Assembly (NCBI GenBank): GCA_001599595.1
Contig: BCHH01000001.1
Location: 3,558,858 to 3,622,857 of the forward strand
DNA: 64,000 nucleotides
From: Beverwykella pulmonaria
Lineage: Eukaryota; Ascomycota; Dothideomycetes; Pleosporales; Melanommataceae
Direction of reading: 5' to 3'
Positions 44,289 to 55,072 of this stretch are shown here, piece after piece. Numbering within the stretch: the stretch's first letter is position 1; every line of letters starts with the position of its first letter. A program made the translations under genes and the position numbers. The notes beneath the pieces are model-generated. The model had not been told where the DNA came from, did not search any database, and saw only the letters and a program-made list of their open reading frames with translations.

Positions 44289-44480
44289 ATGGGTCTCATG
44301 TGGACTAAGCATTTCGGAGGTCGGCACGCTGGTGAGTATACATGCACCCAACCACCTTGGCCCAGCCTTGAATATCCATAAACTGACTTGGTTCCAGGTG
44401 GAGGTGTCGTCGTCGACAAGCATGGCGCCCGCCGTGCACCCTTCCGTTTGTCGTTCGGCCGCTTCAGCTGTTTCCGGTGA
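44289..44480 (+). CDS. Candidate 41-aa basic microprotein, two exons
   Basis: Exons 44289-44331 and 44398-44480, with a 66-nt intron (GTGAGT ... TTCCAG), join in frame. The product starts MGLMWTKHFGGRHAGGG and ends in an Arg/Phe-rich tail (FRLSFGRFSCFR); it is strongly basic with no membrane span. Support comes from a consensus donor and acceptor, a TATA box about 145 bp upstream and a typical leader. I do not recognise the family and it is too short for domain evidence, so it may be a chance frame in a non-coding transcript. Confidence 0.45.
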
Positions 44481-45171
44481 GGAGCTGCCAAACCATTTGA
44501 CGATGCAATGAATTTGTACGCTTGATCCACCCATTACCTAGTAGCCATGTCCTGACCCTTGAAAAGTCTGTTTCGATCAACACTACGCCTTATGCACCAC
44601 CTATGATCTCTCTAATACCGCCCACACAGCATTGGCGACGGCGTTTGGCGAGGAAAAGGCTCCCATGACGTGGCATTATAGTCATGGCACAGCTGGGCTT
44701 GGATATGTATCGTCACTACTGGGCACACGTTTCATGCTCTTTATACCCTATATAGCATAATACACCAGCCTTCACCATCATCTACAAATACACTTTGTGG
44801 CTCTGCGAATACAAGTTTCCTAACCCACCTAGACCTCCGCCAAGATATCCACTCCTTGCAGCTTTCAGTGCTTGCCAATGGCATAACTAGGTCTAATCCG
44901 ATGTTACTAATGAGACTGCTCAAGTCGCTGTCCCCACTTGAGCTAGAAATATGCGGTGTGAGTGCTGGTTGAGCTGGCAGGCTGTCCAGCCTTGGCCGAA
45001 GCTACCCTTGCTCATTAGCTTACCAGGATTGACGTCAGACGTCGCGCCTGCACCGCCACATGTCGCAATGAATTCTCCCACAGTCTCCCTCTCCAAACAC
45101 GCTCTCCCAGTCCAACGAAGTCAATGGGCGAGTACCACCCGGGCCGCAATCTGAACGCTACCCAAATCAAA
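44481..45171. other. Intergenic, no gene seen
   Basis: 3' region of the microprotein locus and promoter of the racemase-like gene. Nothing else supported. Confidence 0.45.
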
Positions 45172-45964
45172 ATGCGCGAAGCACGCTCCATCCTCATTAT
45201 CAACCCAAACTCAACCGAGTCCATGACGGATGGGTTGAAACCTCTGGTTGACTCGCTGCAATTCAAAGACGTCTATCAGCACCACTCACTCGAGCCTGTA
45301 GCACACTGACCACAGCTGGCAGACCACGCACGAATACTTCACTGCGCCGTCAGGGCCGAAGAGCATCAACGACGAGGAGGATGCCGTCGAGAGCGTAAGA
45401 CACTGCCTGCCCGCCCTCGAGCCCGTTCTTGCGCGCCACGATGGCTATCTTGTAGCCTGCTACTCCAAACACCCGCTCGTTCCCATACTCAAAGGCCAGT
45501 CCATTATACGGCAGGGGCAGAAGCCAGTCACAGGCATCTTCGAGGCTAGCGTGAGCACAAGCCTTCAGATCATTCATCCCGACGAGCATTTCGGCATCGT
45601 GAGCACGGGCAAGGTCTGGGAGAAGATTCTTACGGAAGCGGTGGTGGATTTTCTGGGCACAGGGTCTGAAGCTAGCAAGCGCTTTGCTGGCGTCGAGACG
45701 ACGGGTCTGAATGCGACGGACCTGCACGATGCGCCTGCAGAGGAGGTGCGAAAGCGCATGAAGGACGCGGTCAAACGGCTCTTGAAGAGGGGGAAAGTGG
45801 GCGCGATCTGTTTAGGGTGTGCTGGCATGGCAGGCATGAACGAGATGGTAAGGGAGGCTTGCGTCGAGGAACTCGGCGACGCAGAGGGCAGCAGAATTAG
45901 GATCGTGGATGGCGTGCAGGCGGGTGTCGCGTGGCTCGAGGGGACGGTTCGGTCTGGGTTCTAG
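45172..45964 (+). CDS. Asp/Glu/hydantoin racemase-family protein (Dcg1-like)
   Basis: Two exons, 45172-45270 and 45323-45964, 246 residues. Family enzymes interconvert stereoisomers of amino acids or hydantoins with two cysteines; fungal Dcg1 belongs to nitrogen-regulated allantoin-type metabolism, though its exact substrate is unsettled. The N-terminus has SILIINPNSTESMTDGL, the family's first loop. The two candidate catalytic cysteines are in LVACYSKHPL and AICLGCAGMAGM. GIFEASVSTSL and FGIVSTG match the conserved middle. The 52-nt intron has a GTCTAT donor, weaker than consensus, but it gives QFKD/TTHEYFTAP, the expected sequence. I took the ATG at 45172, which has A at -3; an in-frame ATG at 45124 would add 16 residues. 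Confidence 0.83.
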
Positions 45965-46326
45965 ATGCTCCAGACCCGTGTTAACTATGCCGCATCCGCT
46001 AAAAGTAGAGTGTTTGTTTGTTACACATAAACTCTCTTCAGCTCCAAACTTCAAGGTTCCCCAATGCAGACGTGAAACCAAGGTCGGGTGACGTGCATCC
46101 CGCAATGCTTGTTTCGAGGGCCCCTCCCCTCCGCCCCTTCCGTTCCCCTTTGGTACTCCTTCTGCACTTCACCCCGCAGTCAATTACTATCCACGTTCCG
46201 CGAATTATCTCGTAACTTCTGCAGCCCTACAGCTCATTCATTCTGCCCTGCCGCAAGACGTCTAATCTCGGGCCAAAGGTCCGACGAGCGGTACATTGTG
46301 AAGCGGTCACCACGGCTTGAGGAAAC
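45965..46326. other. Intergenic, no gene seen
   Basis: Promoter of the F-box gene; C/T-rich in the middle. Confidence 0.45.
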
Positions 46327-47700
46327 ATGGACTCCCTCCCGAACGAACTGCTCATCCAAATCACCACGCATCTTGATGTACCGCCTCCTTCCATCAGCAA
46401 GTTCGCCCATGAGCCATCCTCGCAGCTAACCTACTCGGACGCGGCGCCTCTGAAGGAACTTTCTCAAGTCTCGTGGAGATGGAGAAAGATCGTCCTGCCC
46501 GTCCTCTTCCACTACTCCCGTATACCGCTCGACAAAGACCCCCAATGGGTCCCCATCGATGCCCGCCTTATCGAGAACATGCAAGGCCAGCTTACCAGGC
46601 TAAGCGATCACGAAATGCAAATCTACCAGAGGATGAGGAGCAAACTCAAAAGCAGCTCCATGTTCGCTTTCGATGAGTCCTTCGATGATCTGCTGATCAA
46701 TCTTTGCCGCATCCAAGAGGGCGATGAGTTCCTGAGGTCGGTCCCGCATGTACTATGGCTTCCGCACCTTCCCAAGACGTTCCAGGATTTTGGAAAGTTC
46801 GTGGAGGAGTATCATCTCAAGCACCATATCAAGAGCATGGTGATTTTCACAGATAAAGAATACGAACTGCGCCATGTGGCTACGGCCGATGCCCCCCTGA
46901 GTCGGGCCGTATCTGAGATCTGGTCTCAGATATTCTCTCATCTCGAACCTACCCGTGTGGCGGTTGCAGCCCCTCCTACTACTCTTGCCGGACTGCTCGA
47001 CACATCAATGCTGAGTTCAGATGCGTGGGCCTTCGACATGAAGATGCATTACGTCGAGCTGGTCCAGCAAGACGCAGGCTCCATCAAACACTTGAGCTCG
47101 GCATGCCGGCCTTGGGATACCGCGTTAATCCATCGACGGCCATGGTATCATCTCGGCTATAACGAGGGCTCTTCCATTACGGCCTACAGCACGTACGAAT
47201 ACCATCTCAAGCAGTCCCCCAAGATGTTGTACCTCATTCTACTGCGCTTGGCCAAAGAGGCTCAAAATTGCTGTAACATCCGCTCTTTTACCTTCTTTGG
47301 TGTCTTCCCATTCAGCACCAACATCACGACCATCGTCCGTGCTCTCCACAAAGTTCGAACGTTGAAAAGAGTCCAATTTCGGCTTTCCCCAGGCCCTGAA
47401 AACAACCTCTTAAGCACGCCTAAGAGAATGGGAAGAGCACAACCACCTGACCTATGGCTAGAGTGGAATGAGTCGTACAAAGTCATTGCGAGCTTCCTCG
47501 GCGTCTACGATTTCGAAGATGGAAGCGAGTTCGTTAGCGCTGATTGCGAAGAACTGAGCCTGGCAACGGAAGTCGATGATTATATGCACATGCTCCAGAA
47601 GAGAGGGACTGGATGGAGGAAAGCAGAGACTGGCAAGTGGGTAAGGGACTATAGTGAAGATAAGGATAGGGCACCGGCCCCAACTATCACGGACGCTTGA
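46327..47700 (+). CDS. F-box protein, fungal
   Basis: 457 residues, intronless. The F-box lies at about 1-60: MDSLPNELLIQITTHLDVPP, then LKELSQVSWRWRKIVLPVLF. The F-box links substrates to SKP1-cullin-1 ubiquitin ligases, whose exchange factor CAND1 is encoded at 4.5-8.7 kb. The rest is a mixed helix/strand region (for example HIKSMVIFTDKEYELRHV, SFTFFGVFPFSTNITTIV) that looks like the degenerate leucine-rich region of many filamentous-fungal F-box proteins. Substrate unknown. Confidence 0.8.
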   Translation: MDSLPNELLIQITTHLDVPPPSISKFAHEPSSQLTYSDAAPLKELSQVSWRWRKIVLPVLFHYSRIPLDKDPQWVPIDARLIENMQGQLTRLSDHEMQIYQRMRSKLKSSSMFAFDESFDDLLINLCRIQEGDEFLRSVPHVLWLPHLPKTFQDFGKFVEEYHLKHHIKSMVIFTDKEYELRHVATADAPLSRAVSEIWSQIFSHLEPTRVAVAAPPTTLAGLLDTSMLSSDAWAFDMKMHYVELVQQDAGSIKHLSSACRPWDTALIHRRPWYHLGYNEGSSITAYSTYEYHLKQSPKMLYLILLRLAKEAQNCCNIRSFTFFGVFPFSTNITTIVRALHKVRTLKRVQFRLSPGPENNLLSTPKRMGRAQPPDLWLEWNESYKVIASFLGVYDFEDGSEFVSADCEELSLATEVDDYMHMLQKRGTGWRKAETGKWVRDYSEDKDRAPAPTITDA

Positions 47701-48299
47701 GGGGATGTCAGCTCGAGAGAGCGAACTAAGCGATATGTGGCGCGTAGAGCTAGGTGGAAAACAATCTAGGTACGACTATCCAGTCGCACGTCTTCCAGGT
47801 CTAATCCGTATATTTCTAGGGCATGATCTCCCGTTCAATCTTGTTCCTTCAAAGCAGGAGGGTAGCAATGTTATTTTATCCTTAATCAATTAGACGCAAG
47901 ATAGACCTAAACTATCGAAGACCACGTGAGACCGTATCCCGATCTTGGAATGTCTTGCGTTGCTCGCCTGCAATTGATCCTCGCATAATCGGATCTTAGA
48001 ATATCAAAAGTTCTTTATGCAGGGACGTGATGTGGGGTCCACATATTGCCGTTGCTGGGCGAACCTATCACCCCCGGTTCAATTAGATGCATCCACCTCT
48101 CTTAATTACGGCACTTCCTCCATGCCTCTAAATTCATTACTGCCTGCTCGGCGGTCTTGTGGGTTGAAGCTCAAAATCGAACATACAGTGGCTATTTAGC
48201 ATTGCTGATCTCGCAAGAACGGCGTGCATTTTCGACAGCAATTTATCCTAGCCCACACTTCGCTGTTGCTGATCGTGTTCAACGTATAGTACCTTCAAA
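47701..48299. other. Intergenic, no gene seen
   Basis: 3' region of the F-box gene and promoter of the DUF8021 gene. Confidence 0.45.
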
Positions 48300-49203
48300 A
48301 TGGCCTCTTCCGCTTGGAAAGCATCAATTGCTCTCAATCTGCTCGTTGTCGGGGCTCTAGCAGTCCCGTTATCACCCTCCGCCGACTGCGACCGCGCTGC
48401 TCTGTCAGAAGCAGCAGACGCATACATCGCCGCGCAAACCTCTGGATCCCTCTCCGCTCTCGATACTCTCCTGTCCAGCAATTGGACCTACCAAGAGAAT
48501 AACAAGGTTATTACTCCGCAGAGTGGTGTTCTACACAAGGCATTGAAAATCGACCACCGCCGCACAAATTACGATCTCGTCACCTGCGCTACCTATACCG
48601 AAGTCATCTCCGCTTCAGGGCCATACGTTATCGGGACGCAGATCCGGCATGGCGCAGATAAAAAAGTAGTGTCGATCGACACAATCGCCTCGACGACGAA
48701 CTCGTGGCTCTTCAATGCAACCAAGACGCTCGAGTACATTAAACAAGAGAAATGGGACCCAATACCCGTTGCAAATAGAGATTCTCGTGCCGTGATTCAG
48801 GCCGCGGGTGATGCATACTTGGACATGTGGTCGTCCGCCACTGCAGATAAGTTGGTACCTTGGGGCACGCCGTGTGTAAGGCTGGAAGGGTCTGCGTACA
48901 CGGGGAAGGGGTCACCGGATGATAGTTGTAAGCCGGGGATTCCGTCGAATCATAGTCAAGCGCCGAATACGCATCGGAGGTATGTGGTGGATGAAGAAAT
49001 GGGGAGTGTGAGTATTTTTTGTGTGTGGGAGCACATGATGGTAAGTACAGTCTTCCTGGAAAGAAAGGAGACGGCTTGTAGGATGCGGTTGTACTAACTT
49101 GTAACAGAATGCGGCGGACAGCCATGAATTTCGACTTGAGGGAGGGAAGTTAAGATACGTACATACGATGACGGAGTGTGGGGGAAAGACTTGCAAGCTG
49201 TAA
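48300..49203 (+). CDS. Secreted DUF8021-type protein
   Basis: Two exons, 48300-49040 and 49108-49203 (67-nt intron, GTAAGT ... AACAG with an upstream TACTAAC branch), 278 residues. The signal peptide is about 1-21 (ASIALNLLVVGALAVPLSPS). The mature part has the family's two similar halves: CDRAALSEAADAYIAAQTSG with YVIGTQIRH, and SRAVIQAAGDAYLDMW with VPWGTPCVRLEGSAYTGKGS. It ends EFRLEGGKLRYVHTMTECGG. Cysteine spacing implies several disulfides, and N-glycosylation sequons are present (NWT, NAT, NHS). The halves resemble SnoaL-like cone folds; function unknown. Common among fungal secreted proteins. Confidence 0.85.
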
Positions 49204-49416
49204 AGGTGTGGCATGTAGGGGAGAGAAGTTTGCGAAGAGCGAATACAAGGCGCTTGCTCGAAAGGAATATTTCACATATCAAGCCCATTCATACCAAAGA
49301 CATTCACGATTATGACACCTCACTGTTCGCTTTAATTTCCATTGCATTTGTTCAACCAATTGCTACTTTTCCGCATTACCATCAACCTTGAATCGCCAAC
49401 ACCAACCCCCCGCACA

Positions 49417-49626
49417 ATGCGCACCATAATTCAACATCATTTAGAATCAATTTTGGTCAAGAAAGTCGAGTGCGTTCGCAATTATAGCTCTACCGCGCGA
49501 AGAGCACCACTGATTGCGGGCAAGGTTGTTGGAACACTGAAAACAGATGAGGAAGCAGCACAGCTCCACGAAATAGGTTCCATACGTCTGATTCCATTCA
49601 TCGGCAGAGAAGCACGCCTCCTCTAA
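49417..49626 (+). CDS. Small ORF with mitochondrial-type N-terminus, uncertain
   Basis: 69 codons after a C/A-rich leader (CACCAACCCCCCGCACA then ATG). The N-terminal half has basic residues and NYSSTARRAP, as in mitochondrial presequences; the rest (AGKVVGTLKTDEEAAQLHEI) is not recognised. It may be a first exon of a longer gene or a chance frame. Confidence 0.3.
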   Translation: MRTIIQHHLESILVKKVECVRNYSSTARRAPLIAGKVVGTLKTDEEAAQLHEIGSIRLIPFIGREARLL

Positions 49627-51937
49627 CCCGTTCCTACTTCATCCCAATCATGAGACCCCAGAATAATTGCCGAAGACATTATCGTGCGTCTTGTGCGTAA
49701 CGCACGTCTCATTGAATGTGTCCGTGTCGAGGATCTAAAGATGGGAGGGCCGTTATTGGGAAGATGTGTGAATATGTTCCTGGAGCGGGGAAGTCGAGGT
49801 TGAAGGAATTGGTTTGGGAGGCGAGAAGGAGCCAAGTACATCAAAGTCGTAGTACTCCGCAGAATCTGTCACCACCTCCCTGTCAGCACCATACTCTGCG
49901 CAAATCTAATACTCCGCGTCTTGTATCGGTCACGAAGGGTAGGAGGGGTAGGGCTAGTTCTTCGCAGGATAACAGGATAACAGGTAAGAAGGTCCAGTTC
50001 AGTATGGTAAAAGATGCTCAGGGTGATGATGGGTACAGTCATAAAGACGCTGTTGTGAATAATGAGGGAAAGCCCAAGAGGAATCCGAGGGAGAAGAGAC
50101 AGGGTGGAAGATGGGTCAAGTCTAGTATTGGTTGAGACAATACGGGACATTGGCTGGGTGAGGACATCAGCCAGCATTGAAGACGAAGACATAGAACTTT
50201 TATATCATTGTTTCACGTGTTGCAAATTAAAGTCCATCGAATTCTACCTGTATGAATATACCGAAAGATTATTGCATATAACTCATTTTAGTGAATAGAA
50301 AAGCTTTAGTGCAGCCGGAGACAGTGTGGTGTAAAAGCGTTGCTTCGACGGTGAATGCTATTTTGCCGCAGCGCACGTCTTGGGAGCGAATGCCTCACGC
50401 GTTGACGTAAACTTACCGCAGATAACTTCTGTAGAATTGGACTTTGCCTGTGTTACCTCTATTCTACCTTCACGCAGCCATTCCCCCAATAACACAACCT
50501 ATCCCACTCACCCCCCGCAGACCATGGACCATCTTAAATCTTTATTCAAAAACCGGTTTATTTTGAACTTCGACACAATATCCACAACTGCTGGATAGGA
50601 GTCTGTCACAACATCTAAATGGAAGTGTTTCTTAGAAGCCAGGACCTCGACACCACAGCCTTAGAGCTTGTGTTCCAGAAGCCAATGAAAATGAAAAATA
50701 TTGCCGCTTATTAGCGATGGAACCTGATTCAGGACTTGTATCGAGGGATCGGTACGATGAGGTCAAGGCAAGACAGGAGAATGATACTCTAGACTTTCCA
50801 TCTTACGGTCAGTATGAAGGAAGTAAGGACGCTATTGACTGCATCCTTACGTTAGTCTCTCCTTCCTCTGGCTAACTATCGTAAATGGAGACTTTCTCCG
50901 CCAGACTTCCTTTTATCCCCTCAAAGAATCAGTGATATGCTATCCCAAGGCGCATCTACAACCTACTTTCTGTTGCGTTCTCGCTCACTATCTACTCTAG
51001 AGCTAGCGGAGGCGATTGAAGGAGTGGAAATTGACGACTGAGATGATAGCAATGCACTACCGTTGTCATTGCCGCTGCTGAACAGAAATGAGGAGATCTA
51101 TAGCAAGAAAAGAGTACTGCGCCGAAGTTTTACGCTCCCTATTACGAAAAGGACAAGAAAAGTGTGCTATCCCACCGTCGCGCACCGGCTTTGAAGTCCA
51201 AATCCAAACGCCCACACCCGATTTTCTCGCGACTTTGTCCTTCCATCTCCAACCTCCCAATAATTCTCTATTACTTGAACTTACTCCCAGGAGAGAAAGT
51301 CCACTTCTGGCCTTCAAAGATGCTATTTAGTTTAGATGGATCAATTTGTGTAGAGAAAGTTGTAGATAACGAGGACAAGATGAAAGTCAAGAGAAAGGAG
51401 GAAGAGGGAGCAACCTTCGGGAAGGGCATTAGGGGAAGAAGAGGGGCCAAGGTGGGATCTTCGGGGTTAGATTGTGAGGTAGAATGGAGATATCGATGAC
51501 AGAGGGAGCAACCTCCTGTGTTTTCCTTGAACTGAGATTCTTTGTTATTTTGGACATGTAGAGTGCTTGATTGGGATGGATAGCGGACGAGTAGATACTG
51601 TCCAAGCTGGATATAATAGTAGTACGAAAATACATATGACAGTGGAATCTGTGAAAGAGAGGAATTTCGAGCCGGCCTTAACTTATGAGAAATGGAGAGA
51701 CTCAAACTTCTTCAACCTTTATAAAGCCTGTTATATCGGTTAGGAAGGGTTTGCACCAAAGCTCTAATATGTCCGCTTAAGCATGAATCGGAAGTTACTT
51801 TGCGTGCACTCAAGATCAACTCATATGAAATTTTACAGTGAAAGGAGATTATAGGACTTAGAAACGCAGATTTCATATAACCGAATGAATCCATAAACGA
51901 CTTTACCTCAATTGAACCAAGATGTGACAACCCCACC
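49627..51937. other. 2.3-kb region without recognised genes
   Basis: Contains a 139-codon basic frame (49716-50135), a 24-codon frame after a leader-like sequence (ATG at 50524) and an 80-codon frame (51088-51330). None has a recognisable domain or clear splice continuation. May hold an unrecognised small gene or a decayed one. Confidence 0.35.
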
Positions 51938-52369
51938 TCAACCCCCAGCATCGTCTTTTGCCTCCATATCGAAATACAACGCCCAATGGTTCTTACACCC
52001 TGGATTCCACGCCGCTCCGCACCCCTTACACATCGGTTTGCCATCCCCCCCACTGTCTCCCTCGATATACTCCTTCACACTCCAGACCCGCTTACAGCCC
52101 CCACAAAATACAGCTTTCTCACCCCAGTCTTTCCTCTCCCACACTTCCGGTCGATGCTGAGTCTCTAATTCATTGTGGCACGAGATGCATGCGTAGAACT
52201 TGCGGCAGCAGGCGTGCTTTATGGCGATGATGTCGAGAGGCGAATGCCAATGTGTGCACTGTGTGAGAGGTGAGAGGGAGAGACCGTGGATGGTTGGTGG
52301 TGAGTCTGAGGGCTGGGTTTGCGTCTGAGGTGAAGCGGGAGAATTATTCGATTGAGATTGTAAGACCAT
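51938..52369 (-). CDS. CHY-type zinc-finger protein (Hot13-like)
   Basis: 143 residues, intronless. After a Gln/Ser/Pro-rich N-terminus (1-30) the CHY zinc finger fills the rest. CTHWHSPLDIIAIKHACCRK starts it, followed by FYACISCHNELE, VFCGGCKRVW, CKGCGAAWN and CKNHWALYF. All the usual Cys/His ligands of the CHY domain appear present. Short stand-alone CHY proteins include yeast Hot13, an intermembrane-space zinc protein that helps recycle Mia40 and assemble small Tim chaperones. TIM9 lies 8.5 kb away, which is suggestive but may be chance. No RING is attached, unlike plant and animal CHY ubiquitin ligases. Confidence 0.85.
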   Translation of the reverse strand: MVLQSQSNNSPASPQTQTQPSDSPPTIHGLSLSPLTQCTHWHSPLDIIAIKHACCRKFYACISCHNELETQHRPEVWERKDWGEKAVFCGGCKRVWSVKEYIEGDSGGDGKPMCKGCGAAWNPGCKNHWALYFDMEAKDDAGG

Positions 52370-52577
52370 GTTGGTGAGAGCCCTTTACAATCTTTAATCT
52401 TTCGGTTCAAGTGAAGTTGCCAGGCACGTGGTTTCGTAGCTTCTTCGTGCTGCCAAGACCCCGCCACTCCACCCCTCACCTCAAACGCAAGCTCGGCAAC
52501 GACTAGTTCTTCGTCCTTCTATTCACCCAACGTCACATCCGGCTACAGTTCTCTCACTATCTGAGCATAACACTATA

Positions 52578-53795
52578 ATGTATCCGGTACCTTCACACGA
52601 CGGCATAGTTCCGTCTGCAGACACCGCAATCGGGCACACCCGAGGATCTGCGCGCAAGAGGAAGACAGTAGATTACACTGAGCATGATCCCGAGCATTCC
52701 AATTCGGACGATGATCCGCCGCTCAAGAAGGCTAAGATGTCAATAAGCGCATACGCGGGAACCGAGTACGCGCAGGACGAGACTTTACCGAAGAAAACGC
52801 CTAAAAAGCTAGCAAAAAAGAACGCCGATGGTGAAACCAAATGTGACGAAGAGAAACGCTTGAGGCGGTGTGTGCACTCTTCTCTTGCTTTCAATTTCCA
52901 TAGCTGATGTGGTGAACAGGTTCCGGAAGCACGCCCCACAGAGCTTCTTGGAGATCAAAGGACGTGCTCTGACCCAGCGACTTACGGTCCTTAATCGGGA
53001 GCGTGGCGGTACAGAAGAGGTCCCCGAAGAGACTATCGTGATGGCGGGTTCGACTGGGAACGTGTATACTCAAAAGATCGGGCTAGTTCCGGGCTGCGAT
53101 TGTCCACATGCGAAGAAGGGAAACCAATGCAAGCATATCATCTACGTTAGTATTACCCGAAGCCGATTGGCATCGCAAATCGAGCAAGATGTATTTTTGA
53201 AAATTTCCAACTTCAATTGCCTACATTGTTAAAGCTGATATACTAACGTCCTCAGGTCATGCTTCGCGTGCTCAAAGCCCCCGAAAACATCGCCTACCAA
53301 CTCGCCCTGACCTCCTCCGAACTACACTCCCTCTTCGCGAACGCCACGCCGATTCCAGCGGCAGACGCAGACGCAGAATCCAGCGACGGGAACCGGAAGC
53401 CCATCGAGGGCGAATGTCCCATCTGCTACTGCGAATTCGAAGCCGCCGAGAAAGCAAACATTGTGTTTTGCAAAGCTGCGTGTGGCAACAATGTCCACAA
53501 GGACTGCATGGCGAGCTGGGCGTCTGCAAAGGCCGGCAAAGCAACATGCCCTTATTGTCGTGCTGTGTGGGAGGGTGAGATACTCGCTACAGGAAAAGTG
53601 AATCTGCAAAGTGCTACGCGAAACGAAGATGGGTATCTCAATGTGGCGTCCCAGCTCGGACTGTCTGGAGAGAGAGGTACGCCTTCCTCAACGCTCGTCT
53701 TGAACAGTTTACTGACCGCTCACTGTTAAGACTATTCGACATACCACCAGCCATGGGCCCGAAGTAGATACTATGGCGGCAGGTACCAGTTCTAA
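52578..53795 (+). CDS. SWIM plus RING zinc-finger protein, putative E3 ubiquitin ligase
   Basis: Four exons, 52578-52867, 52920-53145, 53256-53676 and 53731-53795, give 333 residues. The N-terminal 95 residues are basic and disordered, with KRKTVDYTEHD and PLKKAKM as possible nuclear signals. The SWIM finger has the CxC...CxH pattern at C156, C158, C167 and H169 (CDCPHAKKGNQCKH). The RING follows: CPICYCEF (C226, C229), C244/C248, H253/C256 and CPYC (C270, C273). The last exon ends in a Tyr/Arg-rich tail (DYSTYHQPWARSRYYGG). SWIM-RING proteins such as ZSWIM2 are ubiquitin ligases; the substrate here is unknown. The introns are 52, 110 and 54 nt; without the last one the frame would stop nine codons later. 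Confidence 0.87.
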
Positions 53796-55072
53796 GCCTT
53801 CTTACACGTCCTCTGCCTCTCCTTCTCTTCATCTATCCCTTGACCTACTTTGCCTTCATTGCAAGTGTACTATCTTCTGTTATTTGCGGCTTTGGTCTCG
53901 GTTTCTGGGTTTATTTTCTCACACCCCTTGCTTACAATGGTCGGTGTACCTCTCGGTACATGATATACCTGGATGTCAAAAAATTTCACCATGTCTGCAG
54001 ATTGAACGATTACATGTGTATGAGTTTTTTATGTACGCAGCAGTTTGGTGGTTAATATTTACTCTCATTCATACCTATATCTAATCAACATCTCTCATCA
54101 ACGGGTGAGAGACGTAGATGAGGGTTGGATGAAGAACCAATGCAGCATCCTTCACTCACGGAAGCGTTGTATACCTAAAATATGACTGCTACACTATGTC
54201 TGCATTGTACCAATGCCTGCTGGCAGTTGCTCCGCTTTACTATTTTGGTGACTGAATGTGCATGGCGATTATCCTTTTGTTCTCATTCCACCAATTGACG
54301 ACCAGGCCAAATGATTCTTGCAGAGGTGCACAGATAACGGGAGTAATCTCACCACAGGCGGATCAATAGCTACCACCCCATGGATGCAACTACTCCGACA
54401 CAAACTAGATTAAACTGCACCAAAAAAAAGACTACAGAAAATACATACACGTCCTCACCTTCAGCAAGATACGTACACGTCGAACCAGCAGGTCCTTTTC
54501 ACCAGAAACATTACCTAGGTAAACTGCGAACCCATCACGGTAAGATCTTCAAGTTCAGGAAGGTCAACTCCTTACCTTTTGATCTTACCTTAACAATACA
54601 AGAGTTTGGCTTAAAAGCCTAGGACTTACATACCTACCAAGCCTAAAAAAAGGAAACCAGTGCGGGCTGTAGTAAGACATGCATGCTAAAGAAATTTCAC
54701 CTTTGCCCTACCCATCATCCATTCGAGCTCGTGCCATGCACTTCGTCTTTAAATATAGCTGGGTCCGAGAAAGCCCGGTTCGATGTGGTCCGTCACAAAG
54801 AGTGTGCCTAAGAAAGTGATCCGTAAAGAGAAGGAGGGATAAAGATGCCGAATCGAAGGTGTATCCGAAGGTCTGCCAAGAGGTGAAGATGCAAAGTCGT
54901 TCCTTACCCTCTGCAAAGTATGTTGATCGCGAGCCAAACCAAACCATTGTGCTGTGCGAATGATGCCATGATTTGAGCGCTTACCCCTTGCTGACGGAAA
55001 GGGTTAGACGGATAAGGCGAAGAAATGGAAGGTAACCTTTGACAAACCCATGAGCATACTGAGCGTCGAAGC
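53796..55072. other. Intergenic, about 1.3 kb, between convergent genes
   Basis: AT-richer than its surroundings. An 80-codon plus-strand frame (54380-54622) and others lack domain evidence. I see no gene. Confidence 0.45.

Noticed and set aside
49716..50135. 139-codon basic frame with GAGKS
   Set aside because: The GAGKS is isolated, without the hydrophobic strand expected before a P-loop; composition looks random.
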